This document shows, piece after piece, positions 18,013 to 27,681 of a stretch of 64,000 bases of DNA; positions within the stretch are counted from its first letter, which is position 1, and each line of letters opens with the position of its first letter. The position numbers and the translations under genes are program-made. Under the pieces are notes generated by a model, which had not been told where the DNA came from, ran no database searches, and saw only the letters and a list, made by a program, of their open reading frames with translations. The stretch is from the NCBI GenBank assembly GCA_017934175.1, contig JAGBKB010000064.1, positions 53,636 to 117,635 on the forward strand. The letters run 5' to 3'. This DNA is from Lachnospiraceae bacterium. Its GTDB lineage: Bacteria; Bacillota; Clostridia; Lachnospirales; Lachnospiraceae.

Positions 18013-19893
18013 ATGAAATTTAACTTTGAAAAACTTAAAAATATTTTTCATAAAAGTGAAAAAAATGAGATTGATAAAATAAGCAATAATATTCAAGTGG
18101 AAGCAGGCTCTGTGAGTTCAGATACTTTTGTTAAATCTGAATTAAGCGATGAAGATATAGAGGCTACAAATGCTGCTAAAGATGAGATAAAAAGACAAAA
18201 GCAGAAGAAAAAGCAATTAATTAGGAAAATTATAGTTATTATTGTAATTATAGTTTTAATTATATTTATTGTAAGGCTATTACTAAATATGAAAAAGAAA
18301 CAGAGCGAAACGGCTGAGATAATGAAAAATGTGTCTTCGGTTAGAGTTATGAATATATCATCAGAAATATCAGGTTCAGGAACATTAAAGCCAAAAGATA
18401 GTTATACAATAACATCTCTTGTAGAAGGAAATGTAACTAATGTATTTTTTGAACTTGGAGATGAAGTCATAAAAGACCAATTACTCTTAACGATTGATAG
18501 TCAAAGTGCATATAGAACTATAGTAAATGCATCTTCATCTATAGCACAAGCAAAAGATACATATAATCAAGCAAAATATGAATATGAAAAACTGTCGAGT
18601 GATTATTCTGGAAGAACATTTAAATCACCATATGCTGGAGCGCTTAGGACTTTCAATGTAAAAAAAGGAGATAAATTAAATAATAATTTTGAGGTTGGAA
18701 GTATAGTTAATGATGCACAAATGACTTTAAAAGTTCCATTTTCAAGTATTGATGCTATGAATATTAGTGTGGGTCAAGTGGCTACACTTGAATTGCAAGA
18801 GACAGGGGAGTTGCTACAAGGTAGAGTAAAAAGTGTTGCAGAAGAATCTCAAGCAGAGTCTTCAGGAGCACTTGTAAAATATGTAACAATAATTTGCGAT
18901 AATCCTGGAGGTCTCACAACTAATAATACAGCGATAGCGTATATTGGTAATTCAAAATCAATAGAGGATGCAAGTTTTTTATTAGATGTTGATGAAAAAA
19001 TTGTCTACGAGGATGGCTCTGGTATAGAAGTAGAAAAGTTGCTTGTATCAGAGGGTGCTATTGTAAAAAAAGGGACACCACTTTTTGTAATTACTGAAGA
19101 GACATTTAATAATGTGGTGACTAATAAAAAGAAAGCATATTTGCAGGCTGAAGAGGCACTTACTAAAGCAGAAAATAATTATGATGATGCTATAGACCAA
19201 TATGATGAATATTATATAACTGCTCCAATAGCAGGAACAGTAATAACTAAAGATGCAAAAGTTGGAGACAAGATACAAAAAAGTAGTAATTCAGCAAAAA
19301 CGCTTGCTACAATTTATGATTTATCTGAACTTACATTTGATATGGACATAGATGAACTTGATATAAATAATATAAAAGTGGGGCAAGAAGTAAATGTTCA
19401 AGCAGATGCATTTAATAATAAAGTATTTAAAGGCAAAATTACAAATGTGAGTCTTGTTGCAGCTAATTCAAATGGTGTGACAAATTATCCAGTTACTGTG
19501 ACACTCACTGATATAGGAGATTTACTTCCTGGTATGAATGTTGATGCCTATGTAGTACTTGCAAGAGTTGATAATGCTATTGCTATACCAGCAGATGCAC
19601 TTCAAAGAGGTAATGTGGTATATGTACTTAATACATCAAAAACTATTGTAGAGGGAAACTATAATACTGAAGGTATATCTGATAGAGTTAAGAATAGAGT
19701 GCCAGATGGCTTTACTGCTATAAATGTTGAAACTGGCATATCAAATGAAAATTACATAGAGATAAAGTCTGGATTGCAAGAAGGCGATGAAGTGTATGTA
19801 ACAACTACAACCACTAATACAAATCAAATGTTTGGTGGCATGGGAGGAATGGGCGGACCTCCAATGGGTGGTGGCGGAGGCAATAGAAGATAA
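18013..19893 (+). CDS. MacA/HlyD-type efflux adaptor protein, membrane-anchored
   Basis: A 626-residue adaptor for an ABC exporter. The first 65 residues are cytoplasmic and charged, residues about 69-92 form one membrane helix (IIVIIVIIVLIIFIVRLLL), and the rest is outside. Two lipoyl/barrel-sandwich units are seen (SGSGTLKPKDSYTITSLVEG and the repeat beginning VEKLLVSEGAIVKKGTPLF), with a coiled-coil hairpin in each and a beta-barrel region (GLTTNNTAIAYIG; GQEVNVQADAFNNKVFKGKI). It is longer than a standard MacA, apparently from a duplicated lipoyl/hairpin unit. The C-terminus is a Gly/Met tail (GGMGGMGGPPMGGGGG). The ABC ATPase starts four bases after its stop. Confidence 0.85.
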   Translation: MKFNFEKLKNIFHKSEKNEIDKISNNIQVEAGSVSSDTFVKSELSDEDIEATNAAKDEIKRQKQKKKQLIRKIIVIIVIIVLIIFIVRLLLNMKKKQSETAEIMKNVSSVRVMNISSEISGSGTLKPKDSYTITSLVEGNVTNVFFELGDEVIKDQLLLTIDSQSAYRTIVNASSSIAQAKDTYNQAKYEYEKLSSDYSGRTFKSPYAGALRTFNVKKGDKLNNNFEVGSIVNDAQMTLKVPFSSIDAMNISVGQVATLELQETGELLQGRVKSVAEESQAESSGALVKYVTIICDNPGGLTTNNTAIAYIGNSKSIEDASFLLDVDEKIVYEDGSGIEVEKLLVSEGAIVKKGTPLFVITEETFNNVVTNKKKAYLQAEEALTKAENNYDDAIDQYDEYYITAPIAGTVITKDAKVGDKIQKSSNSAKTLATIYDLSELTFDMDIDELDINNIKVGQEVNVQADAFNNKVFKGKITNVSLVAANSNGVTNYPVTVTLTDIGDLLPGMNVDAYVVLARVDNAIAIPADALQRGNVVYVLNTSKTIVEGNYNTEGISDRVKNRVPDGFTAINVETGISNENYIEIKSGLQEGDEVYVTTTTTNTNQMFGGMGGMGGPPMGGGGGNRR

Positions 19894-19897
19894 GCAT

Positions 19898-20617
19898 ATG
19901 AATACTCCTTTAATAGAGATGAAAAATGAATATAAGATTTATATTATGGGAACTGAACAAGTGTATGCAAATGATAATATAAATTTAAAAATATATAATG
20001 GAGAGTTTGTTGCAATAGTGGGAAAGTCAGGTTCTGGCAAATCAACTCTTATGAACATTATTGGTGCACTTGATAAACCTACAAGTGGTAAATATATATT
20101 AAATGGTAGAGATACAAGTACTATGACAGATGATGAGTTGGCAGATATAAGGAATCAGACTATAGGATTTATTTTTCAACAATACAATTTATTACCAAAA
20201 CTTACTTTGCTTGAAAATGTAGAGTTGCCACTTTTGTATGCTGGAGTAAAAGCGAGTGAGAGAAGAAGTAGAGCACTTAGTTCACTCGGTAGAGTAGGGC
20301 TTAAAGAGAAATATTCACAATATCCAAATCAACTATCAGGTGGACAACAACAAAGAGTATCAATAGCACGAGCACTTGCAGGAAATCCAAGTTTATTACT
20401 TGCAGATGAGCCCACTGGTGCTCTTGATTCCAAAACTTCAAGAGAAGTATTGAACTTTTTAAAACAATTACATAGTGAAGGAAATACTATAGTTATGATA
20501 ACTCACGATAATTCTATTGCACTTGAAGCGAAAAGAGTTGTAAGAATTCATGATGGAAAAATAATTTTTGATGGAGATACAGAAGAATATGCTTCAAAGT
20601 TTCAAACTAGCAATTAA
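19898..20617 (+). CDS. ABC transporter ATPase of the MacB/LolD type
   Basis: A 239-residue nucleotide-binding protein: Walker A GKSGSGKST at about residues 42-50, Q-loop FIFQQYNLLPKLT, signature LSGGQQQR near 146, Walker B LLLADEPTGALD near 168, and the switch ITHDNSIA. The motif set is that of the MacB/LolD/FtsE group, which pairs with FtsX-like permeases. The ATG at 19898 fits the family's usual N-terminus; a longer frame reaching into the previous gene would only translate its Gly/Met tail in the wrong frame. It overlaps the permease start by 29 bases. Confidence 0.93.
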   Translation: MNTPLIEMKNEYKIYIMGTEQVYANDNINLKIYNGEFVAIVGKSGSGKSTLMNIIGALDKPTSGKYILNGRDTSTMTDDELADIRNQTIGFIFQQYNLLPKLTLLENVELPLLYAGVKASERRSRALSSLGRVGLKEKYSQYPNQLSGGQQQRVSIARALAGNPSLLLADEPTGALDSKTSREVLNFLKQLHSEGNTIVMITHDNSIALEAKRVVRIHDGKIIFDGDTEEYASKFQTSN

Positions 20618-21770
20618 AGCAATCCTTTCAAATAAAATAAGAAGTCTTTTGACTATGCTCGGTATAATAATTGGTGTAGCGGCAGTTATTATATTAGTTT
20701 CTATTGTGTCAGGCTATATGGGACAGATGGTTAAGCAATTTGAAGAGATGGGAGTCAACAAGATAACAATTTTTTGTAGAAACATGACAACAAGACATAT
20801 GGATGATAATGATATGTATAGTTTTTGGGATGAACATCCTAACTTAATTTCTGGTTTATCACCAAGTGTTTCATTATCTAATGCTAAAGTAAAGTCAGGA
20901 AATGAAAACTTGGAGTCTACAACTATAATAGGGGTCTCAGAAGATTATCTTGACATACAAAAGTATAAAATAGAAGAAGGAAGAGGGCTTGTATATGCTG
21001 ATGTTGCAGGCCGTTCAAGTGTGTGCATAGTTGGGGCATATGTGGCAAATACTTTTTATGGCTCATCTGATAAGGCGATTGAAGACTCTATAAAAATTAA
21101 TGGTAAACCTTTTTCAATAGTAGGAGTTATAGAAACTCAGGATGAAGATAATTTTGATGAAGGTGGAACTGATGATTTTATATGGATACCATATACTGTG
21201 GCAACTAAAATGTCAAGGAATGGATATATAAATAATTATGTTTTGACATCAAGTGATACAGATTATACAAATGAAATAACAACAAAACTTAAAGAAAAGT
21301 TATACAATATTTTTAAGAATGAAAGATTGTATAATGTGACAGCCAATTCATCAATTATAAAACAGTTAAATGAAGAAATAGGTACTTTAACTGCCATGCT
21401 TGCAGGAATTGCAGGAATATCATTATTAGTAGCAGGTATTGGTGTTATGAATATAATGTTGGTATCAGTAACTGAACGAACAAGAGAGATAGGAATTAGA
21501 AAAGCACTCGGAGCAAGGCAAGGAGTTATAATGCAGCAATTTGTAATAGAGGCAGCAGTAACTTCTACAATAGGAGGCATAATGGGAATTGCTATTGGCG
21601 CACTTGCTACCAAATCAATAGGTGCAATGATGGAGATAGAAGCAAATCCAACAATTTGGGCGGTCATATTATCATTTGGAGTATCAGTAGCAATAGGATT
21701 GATTTTTGGATATTTACCTGCAAAGAGTGCTGCAAAACTTAATCCTATAGATGCACTTAGAACAGATTAG
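20589..21770 (+). CDS. MacB/FtsX-family ABC transporter permease
   Basis: A 393-residue permease with the FtsX/MacB topology: one N-terminal membrane helix (SLLTMLGIIIGVAAVIILVS), a large extracellular MacB-PCD domain (about residues 45-270, with VVGVIET-like SIVGVIETQDED), then three helices near the C-terminus. The signature VSVTERTREIGIRKALGAR lies between the second and third helices. The ATG at 20589 (MLQSFKLAIKAILSNKIRS) is typical; the open frame begins seven codons earlier. With the two genes before it, it forms an adaptor-ATPase-permease exporter, probably moving a peptide, lipid or antibiotic outward. Confidence 0.92.
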   Translation: MLQSFKLAIKAILSNKIRSLLTMLGIIIGVAAVIILVSIVSGYMGQMVKQFEEMGVNKITIFCRNMTTRHMDDNDMYSFWDEHPNLISGLSPSVSLSNAKVKSGNENLESTTIIGVSEDYLDIQKYKIEEGRGLVYADVAGRSSVCIVGAYVANTFYGSSDKAIEDSIKINGKPFSIVGVIETQDEDNFDEGGTDDFIWIPYTVATKMSRNGYINNYVLTSSDTDYTNEITTKLKEKLYNIFKNERLYNVTANSSIIKQLNEEIGTLTAMLAGIAGISLLVAGIGVMNIMLVSVTERTREIGIRKALGARQGVIMQQFVIEAAVTSTIGGIMGIAIGALATKSIGAMMEIEANPTIWAVILSFGVSVAIGLIFGYLPAKSAAKLNPIDALRTD

Positions 21771-21789
21771 CAGCAATTTAATATTATAG

Positions 21790-23637
21790 ATGAAAAGAAT
21801 AGCAAGTTTAAGTCAGGAAACAGCAATAAGACATGGAAATGGACCGTGTATAGTGCTGTCAGGACCTGGTAGCGGAAAAACTTTTGTACTCACAAATAGA
21901 ATACTCAATTTAATAATTGAATATGGTGCAAAACCAGATTCTGTTTTGGTTATTACTTTTACCAGAGCAGCAGCAAATGAAATGAAATCACGATTTTTAT
22001 CACTTGTAAAAGAAAACAATATAAAATTAAGTGATTTGCCTAATTTTGGAACATTTCATTCTATATTTTTTGAAATATTAAAAAATGAGTTTGGCTATAA
22101 TAAAGACAGTTTAGTAAGTGAAGAAGATGAAAGAAAGTTATTGTCAGAAGTTTTAGAATGTGATAAAGAACTAAAAGTAAATAATGATTTAATAACAAAC
22201 ATAATTAAAGATATTAAGAATTATAAGTTATATTCAGAAAGAGATGAAAGATTTATACCAAAGTTTTTAAGTATTAATCAATTTAGAAAAATATATGATG
22301 CTTATCAAGAAAAACTATTTAATAATAAAAAACTTGATTTTAGTGATATGATAAGTAAATGTGAAGAATTGCTATCAATACATGGAGATATTTTATCTTA
22401 TTATCAAGACAAATATAAATATATACTGATAGATGAGTTCCAAGACATAAATAAGTCTCAATATGATATAGTAAAGATGATTTGTAAAAATGAGAACTTA
22501 TTTGTAGTTGGTGATGATGACCAAAGTATATATAAGTTTAGAGGCTCACATCCAAGAGTGATGAATAATTTTATAAAAGACTTTAAGAAGGCAAAGAAAG
22601 TTTATTTGACGGACAATTATAGATGTGCAAAAAAAATTGTTAAGATTTCAAAATTAATTATAAATAATAATATAGATAGATTTAAAAAAGATTTAAAGTC
22701 AAAGCGTGATGAAATAGGGAAACTACAGATTAAGGCATTTGTTGATTCTACTGAAGAAAATAAGTACATAATAAAATTGGTAAAAGATTATGAACGAATG
22801 GGAATTGCTTTATCAGAAATGGCAATACTATATAGAACAAATCTATTGTCACACTCTATTAGAAGCGATTTGGCTAAAGAAAGTATACCGTTTAGAATAA
22901 AAGGCGAATCAAAGAGTGTATATGATAATTTTGCAGTAAAAGATATAATCTCATATATAACTTATGCTATAAAAGGCAACGACTCACAATCACTTATAAG
23001 TATCGCAAATAAGCCAATTAGATATATAAGTCGTGATGCGATAAAATATGCAGGCACAACTATTGATGACTTAATAAATTACTATAAAAATAAAAGTTAT
23101 GTATTAAATAGTTTATATAAATTAAAAAATGATATAAATATAATAAAAAAGAGTATAACACCACTTGCCATAAGATATATTAGAGTAAATATGTTATATG
23201 ATAAATACTTGTTAGACTATTGTAGAAAAAATGATATTGACTATGAAGATATAATGGAAATACTTGATGCGCTGGAAGAAGAAGCAATAAAGCATAAAGA
23301 TTTAAATGAGTTCATCGACTATATTGAAAAATATGATAAAGAGTTAAATGAAGTAAATGAAAAAGATGATGCAATAAATTTAATGACATTTCATCTTAGT
23401 AAAGGACTTGAATTTAAAATTGTATTCATTATAGATGCAAATGATGGACTTATACCGCATAAAAAGAGTATTAGAGAAAATGATTTAGAAACAGAAAGAA
23501 GACTCTTTTATGTAGCAATGACAAGAGCAAAAGATAATTTACATATATTTTTCACAACAAGGCGATTTGGGAAAAATTTTAATGCTTCAAGATTTGTTGT
23601 TGAAGCGATTGGAGGTCAAAATGGAAAAAAAAGATAA
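21790..23637 (+). CDS. UvrD/Rep-family DNA helicase, second paralogue
   Basis: A 615-residue superfamily 1A helicase, shorter than the PcrA at 2682. Motifs: Walker A GPGSGKT at about residues 25-31, VITFTRAAANEMK, GTFHSIFF, DEFQDINKSQ near residue 214, GDDDQSIYKFRGS, DNYRC, MTFHLSKGLEFK and YVAMTRAKDNLHIF. It lacks the Tudor-like tail of PcrA and has a shorter 2B region. It starts 19 bases after the permease without a visible Shine-Dalgarno site and overlaps the response regulator by 17 bases. Its separate role from PcrA is not known. Confidence 0.9.
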   Translation: MKRIASLSQETAIRHGNGPCIVLSGPGSGKTFVLTNRILNLIIEYGAKPDSVLVITFTRAAANEMKSRFLSLVKENNIKLSDLPNFGTFHSIFFEILKNEFGYNKDSLVSEEDERKLLSEVLECDKELKVNNDLITNIIKDIKNYKLYSERDERFIPKFLSINQFRKIYDAYQEKLFNNKKLDFSDMISKCEELLSIHGDILSYYQDKYKYILIDEFQDINKSQYDIVKMICKNENLFVVGDDDQSIYKFRGSHPRVMNNFIKDFKKAKKVYLTDNYRCAKKIVKISKLIINNNIDRFKKDLKSKRDEIGKLQIKAFVDSTEENKYIIKLVKDYERMGIALSEMAILYRTNLLSHSIRSDLAKESIPFRIKGESKSVYDNFAVKDIISYITYAIKGNDSQSLISIANKPIRYISRDAIKYAGTTIDDLINYYKNKSYVLNSLYKLKNDINIIKKSITPLAIRYIRVNMLYDKYLLDYCRKNDIDYEDIMEILDALEEEAIKHKDLNEFIDYIEKYDKELNEVNEKDDAINLMTFHLSKGLEFKIVFIIDANDGLIPHKKSIRENDLETERRLFYVAMTRAKDNLHIFFTTRRFGKNFNASRFVVEAIGGQNGKKR

Positions 23638-24325
23638 AATTTTGATAGTAGATGATGAAGCAAGAATGAGAAAACTCATTGGAGACTTTTTAATCAATAA
23701 TGGATTTGATATCTTAGAGGCTGCTGATGGAGAAGAAGCACTTAAAGTATTCTATTCTACTAAAGGCATCAGTTTAATAATACTTGATGTGATGATGCCA
23801 AAACTAAATGGTTATGAAACTTTGAAAAGAATTAGAGAAGATTCAAAAGTTCCAGTTGTTATACTTACTGCAAAAGGAGAAGAAAATGACCAAATCAAAG
23901 GATTTGTGTCTGGTGCTGATGACTATGTGCAGAAGCCATTTTCACCAAAGGTATTGGTAGCAAGAATCAATGCTATACTTAGAAGGAATGAAACTAGTAC
24001 TGAGACTGTAGAAATCGGCGGAATCAAAATTGATAAGACCGCACATCAAGTATTTGTGGATGATAAGCCAGTGGATTTTTCATTTAAGGAGTTTGAACTT
24101 TTAGATTACTTAATTGAAAATAAAGGGATAGCATTAACCAGAGAAAAAATATTAAACGCAGTGTGGAACTTTGATTATTTTGGTGATGCAAGAACAGTTG
24201 ATACTCATATTAAAAAAGTCAGAGCAAAACTTGGCAAAAGAGGAGAGTGTATCAAAACACTTTGGGGATTTGGATATAAATTTGAATATGATGATGATAA
24301 AAAGCAGACTAAAAAGAAAAAATAA
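23621..24325 (+). CDS. OmpR/PhoB-family response regulator
   Basis: A 234-residue DNA-binding response regulator. The receiver domain (1-120) has the acidic pair DDE near residues 10-12, the phosphoacceptor Asp56 in IILDVMMPK, the threonine in LTAKG and the lysine in VQKPFSPK. The C-terminal winged helix (about 135-225) shows FSFKEFELLDYLIENKG and ARTVDTHIKKVRAKLG. The ATG at 23621 follows a GGAGG five bases upstream, inside the helicase 3' end. The histidine kinase follows five bases after the stop codon. Confidence 0.95.
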   Translation: MEKKDKILIVDDEARMRKLIGDFLINNGFDILEAADGEEALKVFYSTKGISLIILDVMMPKLNGYETLKRIREDSKVPVVILTAKGEENDQIKGFVSGADDYVQKPFSPKVLVARINAILRRNETSTETVEIGGIKIDKTAHQVFVDDKPVDFSFKEFELLDYLIENKGIALTREKILNAVWNFDYFGDARTVDTHIKKVRAKLGKRGECIKTLWGFGYKFEYDDDKKQTKKKK

Positions 24326-24330
24326 GTGTT

Positions 24331-25995
24331 ATGAAAAAAAGTATTAAAATAAAACTTACTATTACATTTATAATAGTTATAGTATGCTGTATTGGCAGCA
24401 TACTGCTTTTTAATACATTATTTTTAGAGAAATTATATATCAATGAGAAAAAGAATATAATTAAAAAATCTTATATCGCACTTGAAAGTGGTATTACTGA
24501 AGCCTATGATATGGGATATAATCTTCAAGACCTTTTTAAGAAAAAAAGGAATGCTGATGGGATAAGTGATGAGAGTAATTTATCAAGATTCATAAGAGAA
24601 TTACAAGAAATATATGGGGTGAATACTATACTTATGGACTCTAATAATAAAATATATTCTTTATTTCAAAACAATTCTATGTTTGATAGAAGGATGAAAG
24701 ATTATATTTATAGAGACTTAGCAAATAATAAGTCACTACAAATATTAGAAAAAAATGATTTATATACAATAGCAATTAACAACCATACCTTTGAATATAA
24801 AAAGAGAGGGGTAGAGAGTGGAGGACCGCCAGTATATAGTGAAAGTAATGGACCAGGCGATAGTAATAATGTAAATAATAATTATGGCAATAGTAGCAGC
24901 ATAAATATAAAAAGAGACCCAGATATAGAATGTTTTGGATTTTTAAGTGACAATGAAACGGCTTTTTTCCTTACAATACCAGTAGGTTCAATTAAAGAGT
25001 CCATAGATTTATTTAATAAAATACTGATAATTTTATCATTTATATCTATAATCAGTGGTTCAATAGCAATATATTTTATTTCAAATAATATGACAAAGCC
25101 ATTACTTGAATTATCAAATATAGCAATGAAAATGAGTAGGCTGGAATTTGAGAATAAATATGAAGTAAAATCAGAGGATGAAATAGGAAAACTCGGAACG
25201 GCAATCAATGAATTAAGTTTTAAACTTGAAAAGGCTATAAAGGAATTAAAAAATGCCAATATACAACTTAAGATGGATTTGGAAAAAAAGGAACAATTAG
25301 ACTTAATGAGACAAGACTTTGTTGCCAATGTATCGCATGAATTAAAGACTCCTATCGCACTTATTAGAGGATATGCTGAAGGACTTGAGAATCAAGATAT
25401 ATTAAAAGATGATGAAAATAGAAATTATTATATATCAGTAATTAAAGATGAAGCAGAAAAAATGAACAGTTTAGTCTATAAACTCTTAAATCTATCATCA
25501 CTTGAAAGAGGAATGGAAGAACTGACAATAGAGAGAATTAATTTACTTGATGTAGTGAATGGTGTTGCAAATAATTTTGCTATAACTATCAATGATAAAA
25601 AGATAAATTTATTAATTGATATTTTGGATAAAACTTTTGTATGGGCAGATGGATATAAACTTGAAGATGTAGTAAGAAATTATATATCAAATGCAATAAA
25701 CCATGTTGATGACAATAAGTTTATAAAAGTTTACACAGAAAACATAGATGGTGAAAAGATTAGACTTTCAGTATTTAATTCTGGATTGCAACTTGATGAA
25801 GAAGAAAGAAAAAAAATATGGGAAAAGTTTTATAAAGTAGATAAGGCAAGGACAAGAAGTTATGGAGGAACTGGTCTTGGGCTTAGTATAGTAAAAGCAA
25901 TCGCAGAAAAACACAATACAACTTGTGGGTGTGACAATGTAGAGATTGATGGGTTTAATGGAATGAAATTTTATTTTGATTTAAATATAAAATAA
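24331..25995 (+). CDS. Sensor histidine kinase with HAMP domain
   Basis: A 554-residue membrane kinase, partner of the preceding regulator. The first membrane helix is at about 8-28, followed by an extracellular sensor of about 200 residues with a Ser/Asn/Gly-rich insert, and a second helix near 230-250 (ILIILSFISIISGSIAIYF). Then come a HAMP domain, the HisKA dimerisation helix with FVANVSHELKTPIALIRG (phosphorylated His336), and the ATPase domain with NYISNAINH and GGTGLGLSIVK. The signal is unknown. The neighbouring transporters suggest an envelope-stress role, as in Lia/Ces-type systems, but this is only an inference. Confidence 0.93.
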   Translation: MKKSIKIKLTITFIIVIVCCIGSILLFNTLFLEKLYINEKKNIIKKSYIALESGITEAYDMGYNLQDLFKKKRNADGISDESNLSRFIRELQEIYGVNTILMDSNNKIYSLFQNNSMFDRRMKDYIYRDLANNKSLQILEKNDLYTIAINNHTFEYKKRGVESGGPPVYSESNGPGDSNNVNNNYGNSSSINIKRDPDIECFGFLSDNETAFFLTIPVGSIKESIDLFNKILIILSFISIISGSIAIYFISNNMTKPLLELSNIAMKMSRLEFENKYEVKSEDEIGKLGTAINELSFKLEKAIKELKNANIQLKMDLEKKEQLDLMRQDFVANVSHELKTPIALIRGYAEGLENQDILKDDENRNYYISVIKDEAEKMNSLVYKLLNLSSLERGMEELTIERINLLDVVNGVANNFAITINDKKINLLIDILDKTFVWADGYKLEDVVRNYISNAINHVDDNKFIKVYTENIDGEKIRLSVFNSGLQLDEEERKKIWEKFYKVDKARTRSYGGTGLGLSIVKAIAEKHNTTCGCDNVEIDGFNGMKFYFDLNIK

Positions 25996-26019
25996 TAAAA
26001 TTGTAAAGTAAGTATAGTA

Positions 26020-26970
26020 ATGAAAAAAGTTATTAAAGCACCAGCAAAAGTTAATTTATATTTAAGTGTAAATGGGAAAAGAAATGATGGGTACCACGAT
26101 TTAACTATGATTATGCAACCTATTTCGCTTTTTGATACTTTATATATAAAAATTATTGACAATTTAAATTGTAATGATTTAAAAAGCAGAATAAAAATAA
26201 ATTTTAACAATAAGAAAATTTATTTTAACACTAAAGAACAAATTAATTTAGCATCAAACTGGTCATATATACCAACTGATGATAAAAACCTTGTAGTTAA
26301 AATAGTTAAATATTTTTTTGAAAAATATAGTATAAAGGATAAGATATTTATATATCTCAATAAATTAATTCCTACTTGTGCAGGATTAGGTGGCGGGTCA
26401 AGTGATGCTGCATCTATTCTTTTATTTTTGAATGAATATTATAAAACAAATTTAAGTCTTAATGAGATGAATGAAATGGCCTGTTTATTTGGTTCAGACA
26501 TCTCATTTTTTCTTTATAAAAAAGAGTGTATATGTGAAGGCAGGGGAGAAATTATTACTATATTGCCATCATTTAATGAATACCATATATTAGTTGTAAC
26601 ACCAAATATAAGAGTATCAACAAAACATATTTTTGAAAAAGTTGATTGTACTTACTATGTTGATTTGACAGAAGAACAGAAAAGGCAAAAGTTTGATAAT
26701 TGTGTTCTTGCTATAAAAAATAAAGATATAAAACTTTTGTCAGATAACTTATTTAATGATTTAGAAAAAGTGACTTGCGAATTATATAGTGATGTGAAAA
26801 CTATTAAAAAGCATATTATAGACTGTGGGGCTATAAATGCTTTAATGTCTGGAAGCGGACCTACACTTTTTGGTATATTTGACTCTCATTTAAAAGCGCA
26901 AAGTGCAAAAAACAAGATAAAATCGCATTTTAAATATGCTTTTGCTTATATTTCAAAGCCAATTTATTAA
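26020..26970 (+). CDS. ispE: 4-diphosphocytidyl-2-C-methyl-D-erythritol kinase
   Basis: IspE phosphorylates CDP-methylerythritol in the MEP pathway for isoprenoid precursors. It is a GHMP kinase: KAPAKVNLYLSVNGKRNDGYHDL at the N-terminus, the ATP loop PTCAGLGGGSSDAAS at about residues 117-131, and MSGSGPTLFGIF near the C-terminus. At 316 residues it is slightly longer than usual. Its presence shows that the organism makes isoprenoids by the MEP rather than the mevalonate route. The start codon has only a weak ribosome site. Confidence 0.93.
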   Translation: MKKVIKAPAKVNLYLSVNGKRNDGYHDLTMIMQPISLFDTLYIKIIDNLNCNDLKSRIKINFNNKKIYFNTKEQINLASNWSYIPTDDKNLVVKIVKYFFEKYSIKDKIFIYLNKLIPTCAGLGGGSSDAASILLFLNEYYKTNLSLNEMNEMACLFGSDISFFLYKKECICEGRGEIITILPSFNEYHILVVTPNIRVSTKHIFEKVDCTYYVDLTEEQKRQKFDNCVLAIKNKDIKLLSDNLFNDLEKVTCELYSDVKTIKKHIIDCGAINALMSGSGPTLFGIFDSHLKAQSAKNKIKSHFKYAFAYISKPIY

Positions 26971-26982
26971 GATAACTTGAAA

Positions 26983-27042
26983 TTTGACATTTGTAAAAAA
27001 TAGTGCTATATTATACAAATGTCAAAAAATGACAAAATGTCA
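26983..27042 (+). promoter_or_regulatory. Promoter and TetR-type operator of the RND efflux operon
   Basis: TTGACA (26984-26989), a 17-base spacer and TATATT (27007-27012) form a promoter. It is covered by a perfect 13-base inverted repeat, TTTGACATTTGTA (26983-26995) and TACAAATGTCAAA (27014-27026), and followed by a second smaller palindrome TGACAAAATGTCA (27030-27042). The AAATGTCA half-site thus occurs three times. The position on the -35 and -10 boxes, directly before a TetR gene, suggests autorepression. Confidence 0.8.
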
Positions 27043-27058
27043 ATTTTAGGAGGGATAA

Positions 27059-27664
27059 ATGGCTTTAGAAGCATTTCATAATTTGAAAGAGAGAAAAAAA
27101 AGAAATGTATTAGGTGCAATTTCTTCTTGTCTAAAAAAAATGAGTTATGATGAACTTTCAGTAAATGACATTGTAGTTGAGGCTGATATATCAAGAGGCA
27201 GTTTTTATAATTATTTTACGGATAAAAGGGATGCAGTTAGGTGTCTGATAGAGAGTAGAGTTAAAAACTATTTTGATATGTGGTTTGAGGTTATAAAGGA
27301 ATCAGATAATAAATTATTTGATGGGATAAAAAAACTTTATGACAAAATAGTTAATATTTTAAGTGATGAGATTAATATTACTGTTATGAAAAATTTAAAA
27401 TTTTTTTCAGAGTTTGTCATTGAAACTGTTAGGTCACATAGGTTTAAGGAATACTTTGATAATATAATACAATGGTTTATGAATAATACTATAGAAGGAA
27501 AAGAATTTTTAAATACTGAAAAGAAGATGTCTAATGTTATAGATATGATAATAATATTAGTATTAAATACAATATTGGCTGAAACGAATGAAAAATTAAA
27601 ACCATTTAGTGAGAATACTGATTTGGAATATAAACTAAGTGTTATAGAAAAAGGTATAAAATAA
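27059..27664 (+). CDS. TetR/AcrR-family transcriptional regulator
   Basis: A 201-residue repressor. The N-terminal helix-turn-helix shows AISSCLKKMSYDELSVNDIV followed by EADISRGSFYNYFTDKRDAV, the classic TetR recognition-helix pattern. The C-terminal part is a helical ligand-binding domain without a recognisable subclass. TAGGAGGG stands just before the ATG. It is the first gene of the operon tetR-adaptor-RND-TolC-TolC and lies directly after the dyad operator, so it probably represses the whole operon until it binds a pump substrate. Confidence 0.93.
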   Translation: MALEAFHNLKERKKRNVLGAISSCLKKMSYDELSVNDIVVEADISRGSFYNYFTDKRDAVRCLIESRVKNYFDMWFEVIKESDNKLFDGIKKLYDKIVNILSDEINITVMKNLKFFSEFVIETVRSHRFKEYFDNIIQWFMNNTIEGKEFLNTEKKMSNVIDMIIILVLNTILAETNEKLKPFSENTDLEYKLSVIEKGIK

Positions 27665-27681
27665 TAGGGGGGCATTTTTAA

